A DNA stretch of 64,000 bases from Plazaster borealis (GCA_021014325.1 CM037469.1:15132663-15196662); one strand, 5' to 3'; positions 1-10,905 are shown, numbered from the stretch's first letter. The notes: a model not told the origin generated them from the sequence alone. A program made the numbers and translations.

Positions 1-165
1 GAGGTCACGCGCACGTTTTACGCACTCCAAAAAACAGTTATCGTCCAATAGGCCCCTCGCATGACGTCACACGCCCAAAAAGCGCTCTCACTGAGGCCAA
101 AAGAGGCAAATCATTGGATGATAGCTGTTCTTTGTGCGTAAAAACGTGCGCGTGACCTCAGCGTC
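1..165. repeat. Inverted-repeat element, cut by window start
   Basis: Bases 1-25 (GAGGTCACGCGCACGTTTTA...) are repeated inverted at about 145-165. The sequence between also pairs partly (CAATGATTTGCC / GAGGC around 88-115). A related arm (CTCACTGAGG with GCGCT) recurs at 190-240, 925-985 and 61700-61745. Looks like a foldback MITE family. Confidence 0.6.
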
Positions 166-328
166 CTTGTAGCGTTTCGCATTATGCAAGCCGCTATGAG
201 CTATCTCCTTTTGCCTCAGTGAAGGCGCTGTTTGAGAATGTGTCGTCATACTATTACAAATAGTGAATATTCCTCCCAATTCATTTGCATGTTGCTAATA
301 AATGATTTTTGCCGAAATACTGACGTCA

Positions 329-704
329 TTAAAGGCATCGTACACGTTTGGTAATTGTCAAAGACCAGTGTTCTCACTTGGTGTATCCCAACATATGCGT
401 AAAATAACAAGCCTGTACAAATTTGGGCTCAATTGGTCATCGAAGTTGCAAGAAAATGATGAAAGAAAAAACACCCTTGTTGTACAAATTTGTGTGCTTT
501 CAGATACAGGAATAAAAACTTCTTGCAAGAAGTTTTTATTATTTTAGTGAGAAACTACCTCTTTCTCAAAAACTACGTTACTTCAGAGGGAGTCGTTTCC
601 TACAATGTTTTATACTATCAACAGCTCTCCGCTGCTCGTTACCAAGTCAGTTTTTATGCTAATATACATTTTGAGTAATTACCAAACGTGTACGATGCCT
701 TTAA
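329..704 (+). mobile_element. MITE family A, copy 1
   Basis: About 375-bp non-coding element bounded by TTAA on both sides, with inverted ends TTAAAGGCA..ACACGTTTGGTAATT and AATTACCAAACGTGTACGATGCCTTTAA. Internal hairpin ACTTCTTGCAAGAAGT at about 525. Nine related copies occur in this window. TTAA target and TTAAAGG ends suggest non-autonomous piggyBac-type elements (inference). Confidence 0.85.
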
Positions 705-741
705 AGTCTTCAGTATAGAAAGCCACAAAAAGCCAACAATT

Positions 742-889
742 AGGTCATGTCCGAATTGGCGGCTACTGCTACGGCTACGGCTACGGCTTGATCGCTGCGT
801 CATCATGCGTTGAAGTATAGGACGTCCTTAGCAACACCCTTAGCAACAGTCGTAGCCGTATCCGTAGCCGCCAATTCGGATACAGCCTT
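742..889. mobile_element. Foldback MITE family G, copy 1
   Basis: Inverted ends (TCCGAATTGGCGGCTAC / GTAGCCGCCAATTCGGA) flank repeated GGCTAC words and a GTCCTTAGCAACACCCTTAG centre. Other copies: 61763-61898 and the split copy at 53393-53908. Confidence 0.75.
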
Positions 890-1186
890 CAATGGAAAGG
901 GCATTCGATTATTGTTCTCTCCACTTTTCGAGATTCTTCCTCAGTGAGGGCGCTGTTTAACTTCGTGACGTCATATGCAAGAGGAACTCTACTATTTCTC
1001 AAGACATTGGCACAGCAGTCACCCCATACCAAGACGCTCACCACAGAATGTTTTATGTCAAGCCCAAAGCCAATGTGTTAATAAACACCCATCAAAACAA
1101 TACATGAGCAAATTATTATTTTAAGATTTCTCATTTATAATTTCAAACAAGATCTGAAAATCTGGAGATTATTTTGTAAGACTTAC

Positions 1187-4031
1187 TGACAGTTGTGATG
1201 GCTCTTCTGAAGGGAAGCAAACCAAAGTTGTAATTAAAGATTCCTCTACCGTGAAAGATGGGTGGGGCGAAGCCAAACAGTTTAGTCAAGCGGACTTGAA
1301 GATCTCTCAGTTTGGAACCTTGAGGATTTGGCATTTGCTTGAAGATCTCCGCCTCGCCGAAGGAATAACACGGAACGAGATGAGCCCTTCAGGACAAGAC
1401 AGAAGTATTGAATACAAGGTGTTGTTTTTCTGCATGGCATTCAAACAAGTGTATAACCAAAACGAGAATGAAAGGGAAATGGTATGGTTCCTTCAAGTAC
1501 AATGAGCATCAGGCTTCATTAGTGGAAAAGGGGAACACGACGACGAAGCACGAAGGTGGGATATCACCAAAGATTATAGAGCGCCGAAGGCGCAAGATGC
1601 GGAACTGAAGCTTTATCTATTGTTAAACGTGAAATACGCATGGGCGCCATTTCAGCAAGTAAATGTTTTGTTTCCCATTGATAGGAATGGTCATTGTCTG
1701 CGCTGATCGGCACTGATCTATTGTTGTATCAAAAGAGTTACTTGCCGAAATGGCGTCCAGTCGGATTTCACATTTCAGCCGGAGTTCCGCATCTTGCGCC
1801 TTCGGCGCTCTATAATCTTTGATATCACTTAGCAAGTGCGCGATATGTGGGTATGCTGACTCCCCTATTGTGTCTTCATCATTGTGTGTTTGGAATCTCA
1901 GGAATTCTTTAGAGGATTTATTTAGGGAGGTACTTCTGTGCAAGAGGAAAATAGTCTGTTGAAGTATGGGAACATTGTTGGGGGGATACCCTCTACCCCA
2001 TATGGGGTAGCTATATTTGTTTCCCTACGAACTTTTTGTTCCCATACGGGAAATTAACAAGGGCTGGAGGAGGATGATTCAAAAGAGGGCGCTATCAAAA
2101 GAAGTTTGTACACAGTTCGCCGTCTGGGGGGACAAAAGATTCGTGGGAAAAAAAATCTCGCTATCGGGTATGGTATAGGGGATATGACGACAGAACTTTG
2201 CCTCAGTGTTTTATTTTGACATAGAGGGCGCTATTTTTGTTAAACAAGAATTCTCTTCATTCTTGCAAAGTTCACTTGATGTAAAACGTGAGTCCCTTTT
2301 TTTATAGTATCATTCATCCCAAATATTTGTTAAAGTTTTTCAATTACGAAACATTGGCTACTTTACATTTGAATAATTTTGCATATTCCATACCCACTCT
2401 CAATAGCTCTCTTGATGAATCCCTTACGTCGATGTAAATAGACCACGTGGTTATTTGGGTGCGCCTCCAACGATTCAGAAGCCCCGCCGACAACGATGAC
2501 GGCAGCTCTGCCCTGACCGTCGTGACCACGTAGCAACCAATCAACGCTCTCTTTGCTAACGGCACACAAACCTGGATAATAAACAGGTGGTCAATTAATA
2601 TTCATGTGAACAAGCTCAATTACCACCGGTTAGTTTTTGCAATAAAGTAGACGTGCTAACGTTTGATTTCCTATTAATAACGTACTCTGACACCATAGAG
2701 GGCGCTCTCTATAACGCAAATGTTTTTGCAAAATAGCTTCACACACCGATGTCCCAGGGAAATTTGTTCCCCCGGAGATTCTGTCCCCATACGGGAAATT
2801 AACATGGGCTGGAGGAGGATGTTTCAAAAGAGGGCGCTATCAAAAGCAGTTTGTACACAGTTCGCCGTATGGGATGGGGGACAGAATCTCCGGGGGGACA
2901 GAATCTCCTGCCACACCGGCTTTGCGCAATAATAACCCTCATCTCGTCGCAGACATGATTTGTTTGTATTCAACTTGATGTTTACCAAACCGAGACTGTG
3001 TGGACAAGATAGTCTGATTCCCTTTTATATAATAGGAATTAGAACTAGCTTGCAATTGAGCATACTGAAACTATAGCCCTGTAGGACTATGTTCCTCTGT
3101 GCAGTATACACAATTTATACGAACGTGAAATGCCTCAGGGATTACCGCGAACATGAAAAACAAGACTACTAAATGATAAAATTGCCTACTTATGGTGGCC
3201 CTGAAGGGACATCAAACATATATATTTACGTGAATATTTACGTAAATATTCACGTTTTTTTGCCCAAATTCGCAAATATTTATGTAAATATTTGCGAATT
3301 GGGGCACAAATCGTGAATATTCATCATATTCACTTAAATATTTGCGATTGGGGCTCAAATCGTGAATATATCTTTACGTGAATATTTACGGTTTTGGGGT
3401 ACAAATCGTGAATATTTACGTGAAAATTCACGTACATATTTGCGAGTATTTGCGAATTGGGGCAAAAAACGTGAATATTTACGTAAATATTCACGTAATT
3501 ATATATGTTTGATGTCCCTTCAGGACCACCATACCTACCTCCCATCATCAGGTACTCCCTCACCAATGGGATGTTAAACCACCCGCTCAGCGTGAGGAGA
3601 GACGGTGTGACGCCGGGGAAAAGCTCGCTGAACCCCGTCGCCTCACTGCCGAAGTTGATCACCGCTCCGAAGCTCATGATCCCGTGCGGGTGCACAGCGA
3701 GGAGGTAGTTATGCTTCGGATCCAAATCCACCGTCTTCACAAGAGTGATCGGGAAGAAATCGCGGATGTAGCTCCACTGCACCATGGAGCGGATTCCAAG
3801 CCAGGGCAGACGCCTCCCGCCTCGATGTGGCGTCTTACGGTCGTAGTACACCCAAGACGCCGCCAAGAGAGTCACCCAGTAGTAGTCAGTGAAGAGGAGG
3901 TAGATGCCCATGACGGGTGGGAACAGCCCCATGAAGATGAAGGAGGTCCAGAAGTAGAGGACGGCTAGAGTCTGAAGACGTCTCTCTAGAGGGACATTGA
4001 GGGGGGCGAACTGAAGCCCCAGCCCCTTCAT
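1187..4031 (-). CDS. MOGAT2/DGAT2-family acyltransferase, gene 1 (3' end beyond window)
   Basis: Acyl-CoA:mono/diacylglycerol acyltransferase of the DGAT2 superfamily, an ER membrane enzyme that transfers fatty acyl groups to acylglycerols during triglyceride synthesis. Three coding exons are visible: 4031-3539, 2571-2394 and 1386-1187, with consistent GT-AG sites and phases. The product begins MKGLGLQFAPLNVPLERRLQ and has an N-terminal hydrophobic hairpin (about residues 22-62), FFP at 92-94 and the catalytic-type HPHG at 114-117. Exon 2 carries VIVVGGASESLEAHP and RKGFIK, and exon 3 carries FGFAPPIFHGRGIFNYN. The fourth exon expected from genes 2 and 3 (VGKPIP...) is not found in bases 1-1186, so the gene runs off the left edge. 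ATG at 4031 directly follows a TTACAG acceptor. The short N-terminus resembles MOGAT2 more than DGAT2, but substrate class cannot be settled from sequence. The open frame above 4031 comes from a repeat and was not used. Confidence 0.88.
1559..1835. repeat. Long foldback element
   Basis: The left arm (ATATCACCAAAGATTATAGA, GCGCCGAAGGCGCAAGATGCG) is inverted at about 1785-1832. The inner arms around GCGCCATTTC / GAAATGGCG also pair. Lies just upstream of exon 3 of acyltransferase gene 1 on that gene's sense, inside intron 2. Confidence 0.7.
1853..1990 (+). repeat. Dispersed repeat U, copy 1
   Basis: Shares CTATTGTGTCTTCA, AGGAATTC.TTAGAGGATTT and GGTACTTCTGT.CAAGAGGAAAA with 28388-28530. Family not recognised. 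Confidence 0.55.
2040..2140 (+). repeat. Dispersed repeat R, copy 1
   Basis: The stretch with CCCATACGGGAAATTAACA, GAGGGCGCTATCAAAAG and GTTTGTACACAGTTCGCCGT recurs at 2780-2870. The two copies bracket exon 2 of acyltransferase gene 1 (2394-2571). Confidence 0.65.
2755..2918. mobile_element. Foldback element R, copy 2
   Basis: Ends GGAGATTCTGTCCCC and GGGGACAGAATCTCC are inverted repeats around the same body as copy 1. A third, inverted copy at 38869-38995 sits inside a SINE. Confidence 0.65.
3190..3533. mobile_element. TA-flanked foldback MITE at the exon 1 donor of acyltransferase gene 1
   Basis: About 31-bp inverted ends (TATGGTGGCCCTGAAGGGAC / GTCCCTTCAGGACCACCATA) enclose degenerate repeats of ACGTGAATATTTACG. 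The TATGG...CCATA ends fit a TA target as in Tc1/mariner-type MITEs. Its right edge at 3533 lies 4 bases beyond the GT (3538-3537) of the exon 1 donor, so the element supplies intron bases from +6 on. Confidence 0.75.
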
Positions 4032-4104
4032 CTGTAAGCCTGTATCACTAAAATAAATAGGCCATAATTTACGGACTGCTATAGGAACTAATATCTGCCT
4101 ATAA

Positions 4105-4332
4105 GTACACTGTAAATACTTCCGGGTCAGATTTGACCTTGGTCCCGTGGGTCTTGACCCGATTCTAGAATTCTGGGTCAAAATGACTATAGGAAATGTG
4201 TCAACAATCCAAGTTAAAAACCCATTTTCTATTTTTTGAAACCACTTTCCGGGTCAGCTTGACCCCGAAATGGATCAGGCCCCCTTGAACCTTGAACCTG
4301 TGTCAATTCTGACTCGGGAGTTATAGAGTGTA
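4105..4332. mobile_element. Foldback MITE family L, copy 1
   Basis: Ends ACACTGTAAATACTTCCGGG and GACTCGGGAGTTATAGAGTGTA are inverted. The interior holds repeated GACCCGG/CCGGGTCA words. Related pieces: 29370-29524, 32364-32465 and 33080-33180. It sits 75 bases upstream of the gene 1 ATG. Confidence 0.65.
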
Positions 4333-5141
4333 GAAATTTGTTAAATAATATAATTTGTGCTTTGATGACTTTTAACACTGTACATAAGACCACTGTTTCC
4401 ATGTTTGCTGCCGTTTTTTTCTTTCTTTGTTGTGTTTATTTCTTTGATTTTGATGTGTGATCAAGGGTCCCCATACACTTTTGGTAACAGCTCAAAATCA
4501 GTGTCCACATTTTGTGCGATTCAACAAATGCATGAACAAACAAACCTGTGAAAGTTTGAGCTCAATTGGTCATCGAGGTCACGAGAAAATAGTGAAAAGA
4601 GACCTTATGTGTTTTCTGTTTTTTCAAACATCGAGTTTTTATCGCGCGTGATAAAAAAATTGTTTTACTAATATCTCAGAAACAATAGCATTTTAGGCAG
4701 AAATATTATGAGGAACCCTTTCTATCATTACTTACTTTAAATCATGTAAGTTATGTGTGAATCTGTGAACATTTGTGTTTTTCGATCTTAGCAATAGTGT
4801 ATAGGTTAAGGGGCTTGCGTGCCTGTTCGGGGTTTCCCTTTTGCACCACGTTGTATTTCAATATTTGTGCAATAAAAGGTACCAGTAATAAAATAAACCG
4901 AACTAAACTACGAGTAGATACTTTGTTGACACAAAACGACAGCTTATTATAAATATTAACATTATCGCATACCATTCTCCTTCGACCTTAAAGAGTCATG
5001 TAACATTTAACAATTGCGCAATCCTTCCAACTGAATTTTAATACTAAGCGCTCATATGAATTACTCGACCATTCATTTAATTTATCTTGAGCTACATCAG
5101 TACAAAGTATTTCAAAATATCATTTTGCTTACCTATTCATT
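4333..5141. other. Gene-free region with a decayed family A copy
   Basis: About 4451-4620 resembles the first part of MITE family A (GAGCTCAATTGGTCATCGA and GAGAAAATAGTGAAA) but is much diverged. The rest is AT-rich with no supported gene. Confidence 0.45.
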
Positions 5142-5300
5142 GGAGAAGTTGTTTTAACTCAGACCGGTTAAACACCACCTTTACATTCCGATTTCACTCG
5201 CCATTGCAGCTGATCCGAGTAACTGAGCGCAAGACGGACGGCCACTGTAAGAACCTCGTCAGAACCTCGTCAGCGTTAACTGGTGGAAAATCTTTCACAT
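5142..5300 (-). other. Possible 5' untranslated first exon of acyltransferase gene 1
   Basis: On the minus strand a good donor, AATAG|GTAAGC, ends a possible exon at 5142. It could splice to the TTACAG acceptor directly in front of the gene 1 ATG (4031). The upstream boundary is a guess. The segment has no long open frame. This is inference from splice-site quality and position only. Confidence 0.25.
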
Positions 5301-5638
5301 TGTCTCCTAAATTGTTTGCGTTCTGATTTATCCTTGTTTTGATATGTATTTGGAGTAAGTTGTGATATAGCTTTGGATTCTGATAATAGGAGCATAAACT
5401 ATAAATCAGAAGGTCTTTCAGGCTATGGTGTTGCGTAACTCTCTAAAGAGCTCATGAAATTTATCTGATTAAGGTCGACTCAAAATAGCTCAAAATTAAA
5501 TCACAATCCACAGATAATAAAATATCAACGCTGCTCAAAGCTTCTTTCTCTTTCTGTTGTTTTAGATGATAAAAATGTATAATTTGAAAAGAATTTATCA
5601 GCCTTTGTGAAAACGTACAACTAGGAAATGCAAAAACT
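5301..5638. other. AT-rich region without a gene
   Basis: No reading frame or repeat could be supported here beyond short low-complexity runs. Confidence 0.4.
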
Positions 5639-5820
5639 ACACTGCAAAAACTGGGGTGTTAAAATTGACACCATGGTTGTCACATAATACCGAAGAGAGA
5701 ATCAAAATTACAAAAAATAGTGTTATTTTAACACCCTATGGTGTAAATTTTGATTCTTTTTTGGTATCCATATTTGACAACACCCATGGTGTAAATTTAA
5801 CACACACAGTTTAGACACAG
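5639..5820. mobile_element. Foldback MITE family K, copy 1
   Basis: Starts CACTGCAAAAACTGGGGTGT and ends in TTAACACACACAGTTT, with internal repeats of GGTGTTAAAATT/AATTTAACACC and ACACCATGGT. Second copy at 24605-24802. Confidence 0.65.
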
Positions 5821-6917
5821 CATCACTGAAACTCATCTTTTTAAAATATGTTTTTTTATTTCTCACCAGAAATAATTTGTTTTATATTTCTCAGCAAACC
5901 AAGAGTAAAATCAAACATGATTCAGCTTTGTGAAAATATAGAGCAAGGAAATGCAAAACTAAGACAAAATAGAGCGTCACTAAAACGCACCTTTTTTGAA
6001 ATATATGTTTTTATTTCTCAACAGAAATAATTTATTTACATTTCTCAGCAAAGCAAGAGTAATAATCAAATATGATTCAGCTTGACACATGATTTTTATT
6101 TTAATGGTATTATACAGGATTGGTAAGGATAAAAACATCATTGTTTAATTTTAGTCTGAAAGCTTACTGATCATGAAGCTCATACTAAAAACAGTTTTTC
6201 CCCCTGAAATAACTTATCATATTCGAGAAAGGCCTACAAAAAAGAAGAAGCAACTTTTGATTTCGGTTGTAACAACTAAGAACAACAATCGTCGACGACC
6301 GAGAAAAAAAGAAGAAGAAGGTGGCCGCCAAGCAGTATGGTCTGAACTGAAACATTTCTACTTACTTTCGATGGCTTGGCGAAGACAAAAGCCCAAACAA
6401 TCGAAGCAATCAGCCTCAACAAAATTACTCTAATATTACTGTTCTTGTCTTAAAAATCTACAACGTAATTGTTCGACCTGGTTTTGACTAAACGAATCTA
6501 AAAGAAACAATTTCAAACTATTTATTTTCCTTTCACAAAGGCCAGTTTAAAGGGCCTATATTTAAAAAAAAATGTTTCGATAGATTAATAGTAAAACAAA
6601 AGTAGTGAACCAGCAGAAGTAAATCGAATATTCTATTGCTCTTTATAAAAACGAATAGTTTTAGGAAATTACAAAAACAAAGACTACAAAATAGACCTAC
6701 TCTTAAAATCAAAATTCTATATCCACGTCCAATTCTTTTCAATAATTTTATTTTATGATAGCATTAGTATGTTAGTTAATGCACATTGCAATGTTTCACA
6801 CTAATATATAATCTAATTTGCATATTCCACACACATTTTCAAATTTCAGACTCACACCAAACATTCCTTTAAACAATCGTTCTCTATATTCTATTCCAAA
6901 AAGTTTTCAAATTTTGT
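5821..6917. other. AT-rich region 3' of acyltransferase gene 2
   Basis: Contains two near-direct repeats at 5840-5910 and 5990-6065 (TTTTTATTTCTCA.CAGAAATAATTT). A partial inverted copy of MITE family S is at about 6100-6300 (ATTATACAGGATTGGTA, GATTTCGGTTGTAACAAC). The 3' untranslated region of gene 2 probably starts at 6917. No other gene seen. Confidence 0.45.
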
Positions 6918-9900
6918 TCAGATGATTGCTAACTTCTCTTCCGGGTTGATGCCATACTTGATTTTATGGTCGTCAAAGAGCGCCACCAACGACTCAGTGT
7001 ATGTCAGATGAAGTTTGTCGATCTCTTCTTGCGTTGGGTTTGTCGATTTTTCCACTGGGATGGGCTTCCCAACTGTACGAAGAAGTACACAAAAACAATC
7101 GGAATTATTAATCTGTTTACAATTAATTTTCTCCGAAATAAAAACTCTCAAACTAATGCAATTTTCACAGAAAATAAAAGCAAACTGAAAAACTAACACT
7201 GAGAGCCGTTTGTCGCCATAACAGTTTCCCAACACCATCTCAAGTTAGACCATTCCCTGTTCAACTTTCCAGACTTGGAACTTGAACTTGTAGGGTCATT
7301 CGTGTCAATGTAATGCTGATTTATAGTCAAAATTATAAAGAATGATACAATAAAAATCCCATGTGAAAGATTCAGCTGAATCAGTGTCTACTTGCTAAGA
7401 AAACAGCAAAAAACTGTCACTGTACTGCCACAAGAACGTCGAATCCATCCACATTTTAGCGAGGTGACAGTGGGTACCAACAGCATCTCTGGCCGTAGCA
7501 TTCGCGAACGGACACCAACCCTGAGAAATCTGAGAAGCAATTCTCAGACTCAAATGTTTTGGGTGAAACATTTTCCAAACCATTTCGAAGGGAATCCCTT
7601 CTGAAAATAGTCTATCAACAGCTGCAGTGCTTCTCACCAAGTAAGTTTTTATGGTCATTAAATATTTGGAGTATTTACCAATACGACCCTACCTTCAACA
7701 CAAAAAACCCACGTTTACTTCAAAAAGTTGTTAAAAGCTTCCAATATTGTATTAGGTTGTTTTCCTGGCAGGTGTGTAGATATCACTTACCAACCGTTGA
7801 TATTGGTTTCCTGTACGGTAAGAAACCAACGCTGTAGTTGAAGATACCACGCCCATGGAACATCGGAGGCGCAAAGCCAAACCACTTTGTCAGTTTGGTC
7901 TGAAGTGTTCTTAAGAAAGACCCTTGTGGATTTGAGACTTGCTCAAAGATGTCTGTCTCTCCGAAGGAGTAGACAGGAACTAGGTAGGCTCTGGAGGAGT
8001 GGAAGAGAGTTACGTAATATTTAAAGGTTACTATACAGGATTGGTAGAGTGACGAAATACAGTGTTCTTGTTTTGTGTGATCAACCATTTTACATGAAAT
8101 GACAACGTGCAGATTTGGGCTTAATCCGTTGTGTGAGTCAGGAGAAAATAGTGAAAAAACACGCACAATTTTGAGCATAAAAACACATTGTAAGCCTACT
8201 TAATTTTGGTTGTAACAACCGAAATCAGATGTTGCGTTTTTTAAAAAGGTTTTCAGATCAGTTTTCTCGAATATGACTTCATTTCAGAGGGAAATATTTC
8301 ACCGAAAAATGTATCTGGTATGGACTTCATAATCAGTTAGCTTTCAGACTAAAATTAAAACAATTATGTTTGTTTATCAATACCAATCCTGTAGTACCTT
8401 TAAAGGGTCTGAATACGTTTGGGACCGGTAATGACTCTGAAAATTGATGGCAATAAAAACATACTTGGAAGTACAGCAGCTTTGAATAGTATAATGCATT
8501 TTGAGAAACTTTTCACTTTGAAGTAATGCGGTTATGGAAAAAATATATCACTTTTTATCCCCCAAAAATTGAATCTGAGAAGCGTTACTGACAGTAAGGT
8601 TTCTCAGATTATGTATTCCAAATGCAGATTAGTCTTCCTGGGTGGACATTAGGCCTAGTGGACATAACCGCTCCAGATTATCGGCAATATCTCAAAAACG
8701 CTACCACCTTTTGAAATGAAATTTTCACAGGTTAGTTTTACGGAATATATCTACAACTATATAGGATTGAAACAAACAGTGGGTTCCGATTACCAAACGT
8801 ATACAATCCCTTTAAGAGGCAGGAGATACAACACACTTGTTTACGCATCTTACCCGTGTTGCAAAGCCTTTTTAATAAATCCCTTCCGGTTTTTAAGATA
8901 CACGGCGTAATTGTGGGGATGCGCCTCCAGAGATTCGGTGGCCCCGCCCACTATGATCGTCACGGTGTTGCCGGGGCCAGACTTGCCTAACAGCCAATCA
9001 ACGCTTTCCCTACATACGTCACAAAGTCCTGATCACAGACAAAGAGATCAATAGAATAACCCGTAACGTTTACCGCTGGTTCCCCTGCTGTGAAGACAGC
9101 GAATTCTGAGATAAAATAATAATTATAAGCAAACTGCATACTTTTATATTTTACATTTTCGATTCATAGAATTGAAATAAAGAATTTATTAAAGAGGGGC
9201 TCCAAGGTCAAATTCAGTTTTGTGATGCACTCATTTTCCAATAGATAGAGTCCTCATGTAAGTGGGGAACAAAATTACAAGTCTCTATCCTCACGTTAAA
9301 ATGGTGTAAAATGCAATATTTTATACTCTTCCATAGCGATCTTTGAATGAAACGTGACGTCATCGAACATAAAACAAATTTGTTTGTAGGCCTACATTCC
9401 AAAGAGGAACTTTTTTGTGCCAGTCAAAAGGACAAATTCAATGCAGCTTTGATTGAATATCATCAAAATTCAGGAATGAAAAAAATAAAATCTTTACAAA
9501 ACGTAAAGACTATTTATATTTGAAATGTGACGTCATCGGACGTTTTTGGATGTTGACAAAAATTGCACTTGAAGGGTATCAAACACAGTAGCATTTTACA
9601 CCATTTTAACACGACTGACAGACTTCCAAATTTGTTTCCATCATCAGCGCATAAGGACTCTATCTATTGGAAAAGGAGTGCATTACAAAACTGCATTTAA
9701 CCTTGGAGCCCCTCTTTAAAGGCACTGAACACGTTTGGAAATTGTCAAAGACCAGTGTTCTCACTTGGTGTATCCCAACATAATTATGCACAAAATAACA
9801 AGCCTGTGAAAATTTGGGCTCAATTGGTCATCGAAGTTGCAAGAAAATGTTGAAAGAAAAAACACCCTTGTTGTACAAATTTGTGTGCTTTCAGATAGGA

Positions 9901-10636
9901 ATAAAGACTTCTTGCAAGAAGTTTTTATTATTTTAGTGAGAAATTACCTCTTTCTCAAAAACTACGTTACTTCAGAGGGAGTCGTTTCCTACAATGTTTT
10001 ATACATCAACAGCTCTCCGTTGCTTGTTACCAAATAAGTTTTTATGCTAATATTTGTTTTGAGTCATTACTAAACGTGTACGATACCTTTAACACTAAAT
10101 GATTTAAATAAACTCATACATTTTACACCCGAAAGACAGCAATTATAGCTTCACTGTATACCTGCCATCATGATGTAGTCTCGAGCCAATGGGAAGTTAA
10201 ACCACCCGCTCAGCGTGAGGAGGTATGACGTCATCCCCGGAAACTTCTCACCGAAACCGGTCGCCTCCGTCCCGAAATTAACGAAAGCACCGACCGCCAT
10301 GATACCGTGCGGATGGTATCCAAGTAAATAGTTCTTCGTGGGATCTAAGTCACCCGTCTTGATCAACTCGATGGGGAAGAAATTCTTCATGTAGACCCAG
10401 ATTCGCCACCTCCGGAGCCAGTCACTCCGTCGTCCACCTCGACGCGGCGTCTTGCGGTCGTAGATGATCCACGCCACGGTCAGGAGGGAGATCCAGTAGT
10501 AAGACGTGAAGAAGAACACGTAAGCGAAGATGAGAGTGGAGGTCAAACCAATGAAGAGGAAGGTGAACCACCATTGGATGACGGCGAGTGTCTCAAGACG
10601 CCGGTGAAGGGGGACTCGTAGCGGTGCGAGTTTCAT
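6918..10636 (-). CDS. MOGAT2/DGAT2-family acyltransferase, gene 2 (complete)
   Basis: Complete four-exon gene: 10636-10162, 9028-8854, 7990-7791 and 7072-6918 (475+175+200+155 nt), giving 334 residues, the length usual for MOGAT2. Splice phases are 1, 0+2 and 1, identical to genes 1 and 3. Visible features are MKLAPLRVPLHRRLETLAV, a hydrophobic hairpin (about 20-58), FFP at 86-88, HPHG at 108-111 and the signature GLCDVCRESVDWLL / IIVGGATESLEAHP / RKGFIKKALQHG. Further on are VPVYSFGETDIFEQV, FHGRGIFNYS and the C-terminal VGKPIPVEKSTNPTQEEI. Family knowledge: ER enzymes acylating mono- or diacylglycerol with acyl-CoA. The start is fixed by an in-frame TAG just upstream within the exon. Whether it acts on mono- or diacylglycerol (or wax alcohols) is open. 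A possible polyadenylation signal (AATAAA on the minus strand) lies at 6752-6747. Introns are filled with MITEs. Confidence 0.92.
7291..7699. mobile_element. MITE family C, copy 1 (decayed ends)
   Basis: Ends TAGGGTCATT and ACGACCCTACC are inverted. The body has GCTGATTTATAGTCAAAATTA and TTTTTATGGTCATTAA. TTAA flanks have been lost. Related copies: 35479-35894, 55370-55826 and 60556-60982. Lies in intron 3 of gene 2. Confidence 0.6.
8021..8403. mobile_element. TTAA MITE family S
   Basis: Bounded by TTAA at 8021-8024 and 8400-8403, with inverted ends TTAAAGGTTACTATACAGGA and ATCCTGTAGTACCTTTAA. Its right TTAA is also the left TTAA of the family B element that follows. Confidence 0.75.
8400..8815 (-). 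mobile_element. MITE family B, copy 1
   Basis: TTAA-bounded, with ends TTTAAAGGGTCTGAATACGT and AACGTATACAATCCCTTTAA. The body has the hallmark GAAATTTTCACAGGTTAGTTT and TCTGGAGCGGTTATGTCC in inverse. Intron 2 of gene 2, ending 38 bases from exon 2. Confidence 0.85.
9189..9719. mobile_element. TTAA foldback element M with about 65-bp inverted ends
   Basis: TTAAAGAGGGGCTCCAAGGT at the left is matched inverted at 9650-9719, over roughly 65 bases including CCAATAGATAGAGTCCT. Inner GTGACGTCATCG words occur on both sides of the centre. Its right TTAA (9716-9719) is shared with the next element. Confidence 0.8.
9716..10092 (+). mobile_element. MITE family A, copy 2
   Basis: TTAA-bounded full copy, collinear with copy 1 including ACTTCTTGCAAGAAGT and GTTACTTCAGAGGGAGTCGT. 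Intron 1 of acyltransferase gene 2. Confidence 0.85.
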
Positions 10637-10667
10637 AGTGGACGTCTAGATATCTAAGAAGACAAAG

Positions 10668-10760
10668 GTGTTTGTTTGCTACAATGTTTTATACTATCAA
10701 CAGCTCTCCGTTGCTTGTTACCAAGTAAGTTTTTATGCTAATATTTGTTTCACAGGTTTG
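10668..10760 (+). repeat. Fragment of MITE family A
   Basis: Only the right part (TACAATGTTTTATACTATCA ... TTTTTATGCTAATATTTGTTT) survives, 30 bases upstream of the gene 2 ATG on the opposite strand. The end of the element is missing. Confidence 0.7.
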
Positions 10761-10905
10761 TTATTTCATGTATGGTTGACTACACAAAACATGAACACTG
10801 TCTGCGACTATTTTGTCAGCTCTACCAATACTGTATGGAAAATTGAATTCACATTGACCTTTATCAATCTTTGGCCAAGTTGTTTACATTTGCAATTGAT
10901 ATTGG

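Noticed and set aside
3330..3538. C-terminal extension of gene 1 exon 1 with repeated VNIHVN words
   Set aside because: It reads through the splice donor into the palindromic MITE; splicing to exon 2 restores the family sequence.
4032..4181. N-terminal extension of acyltransferase gene 1 (about 50 residues)
   Set aside because: The extra frame lies in the family L foldback and crosses a good acceptor (TTACAG) directly before the ATG at 4031.
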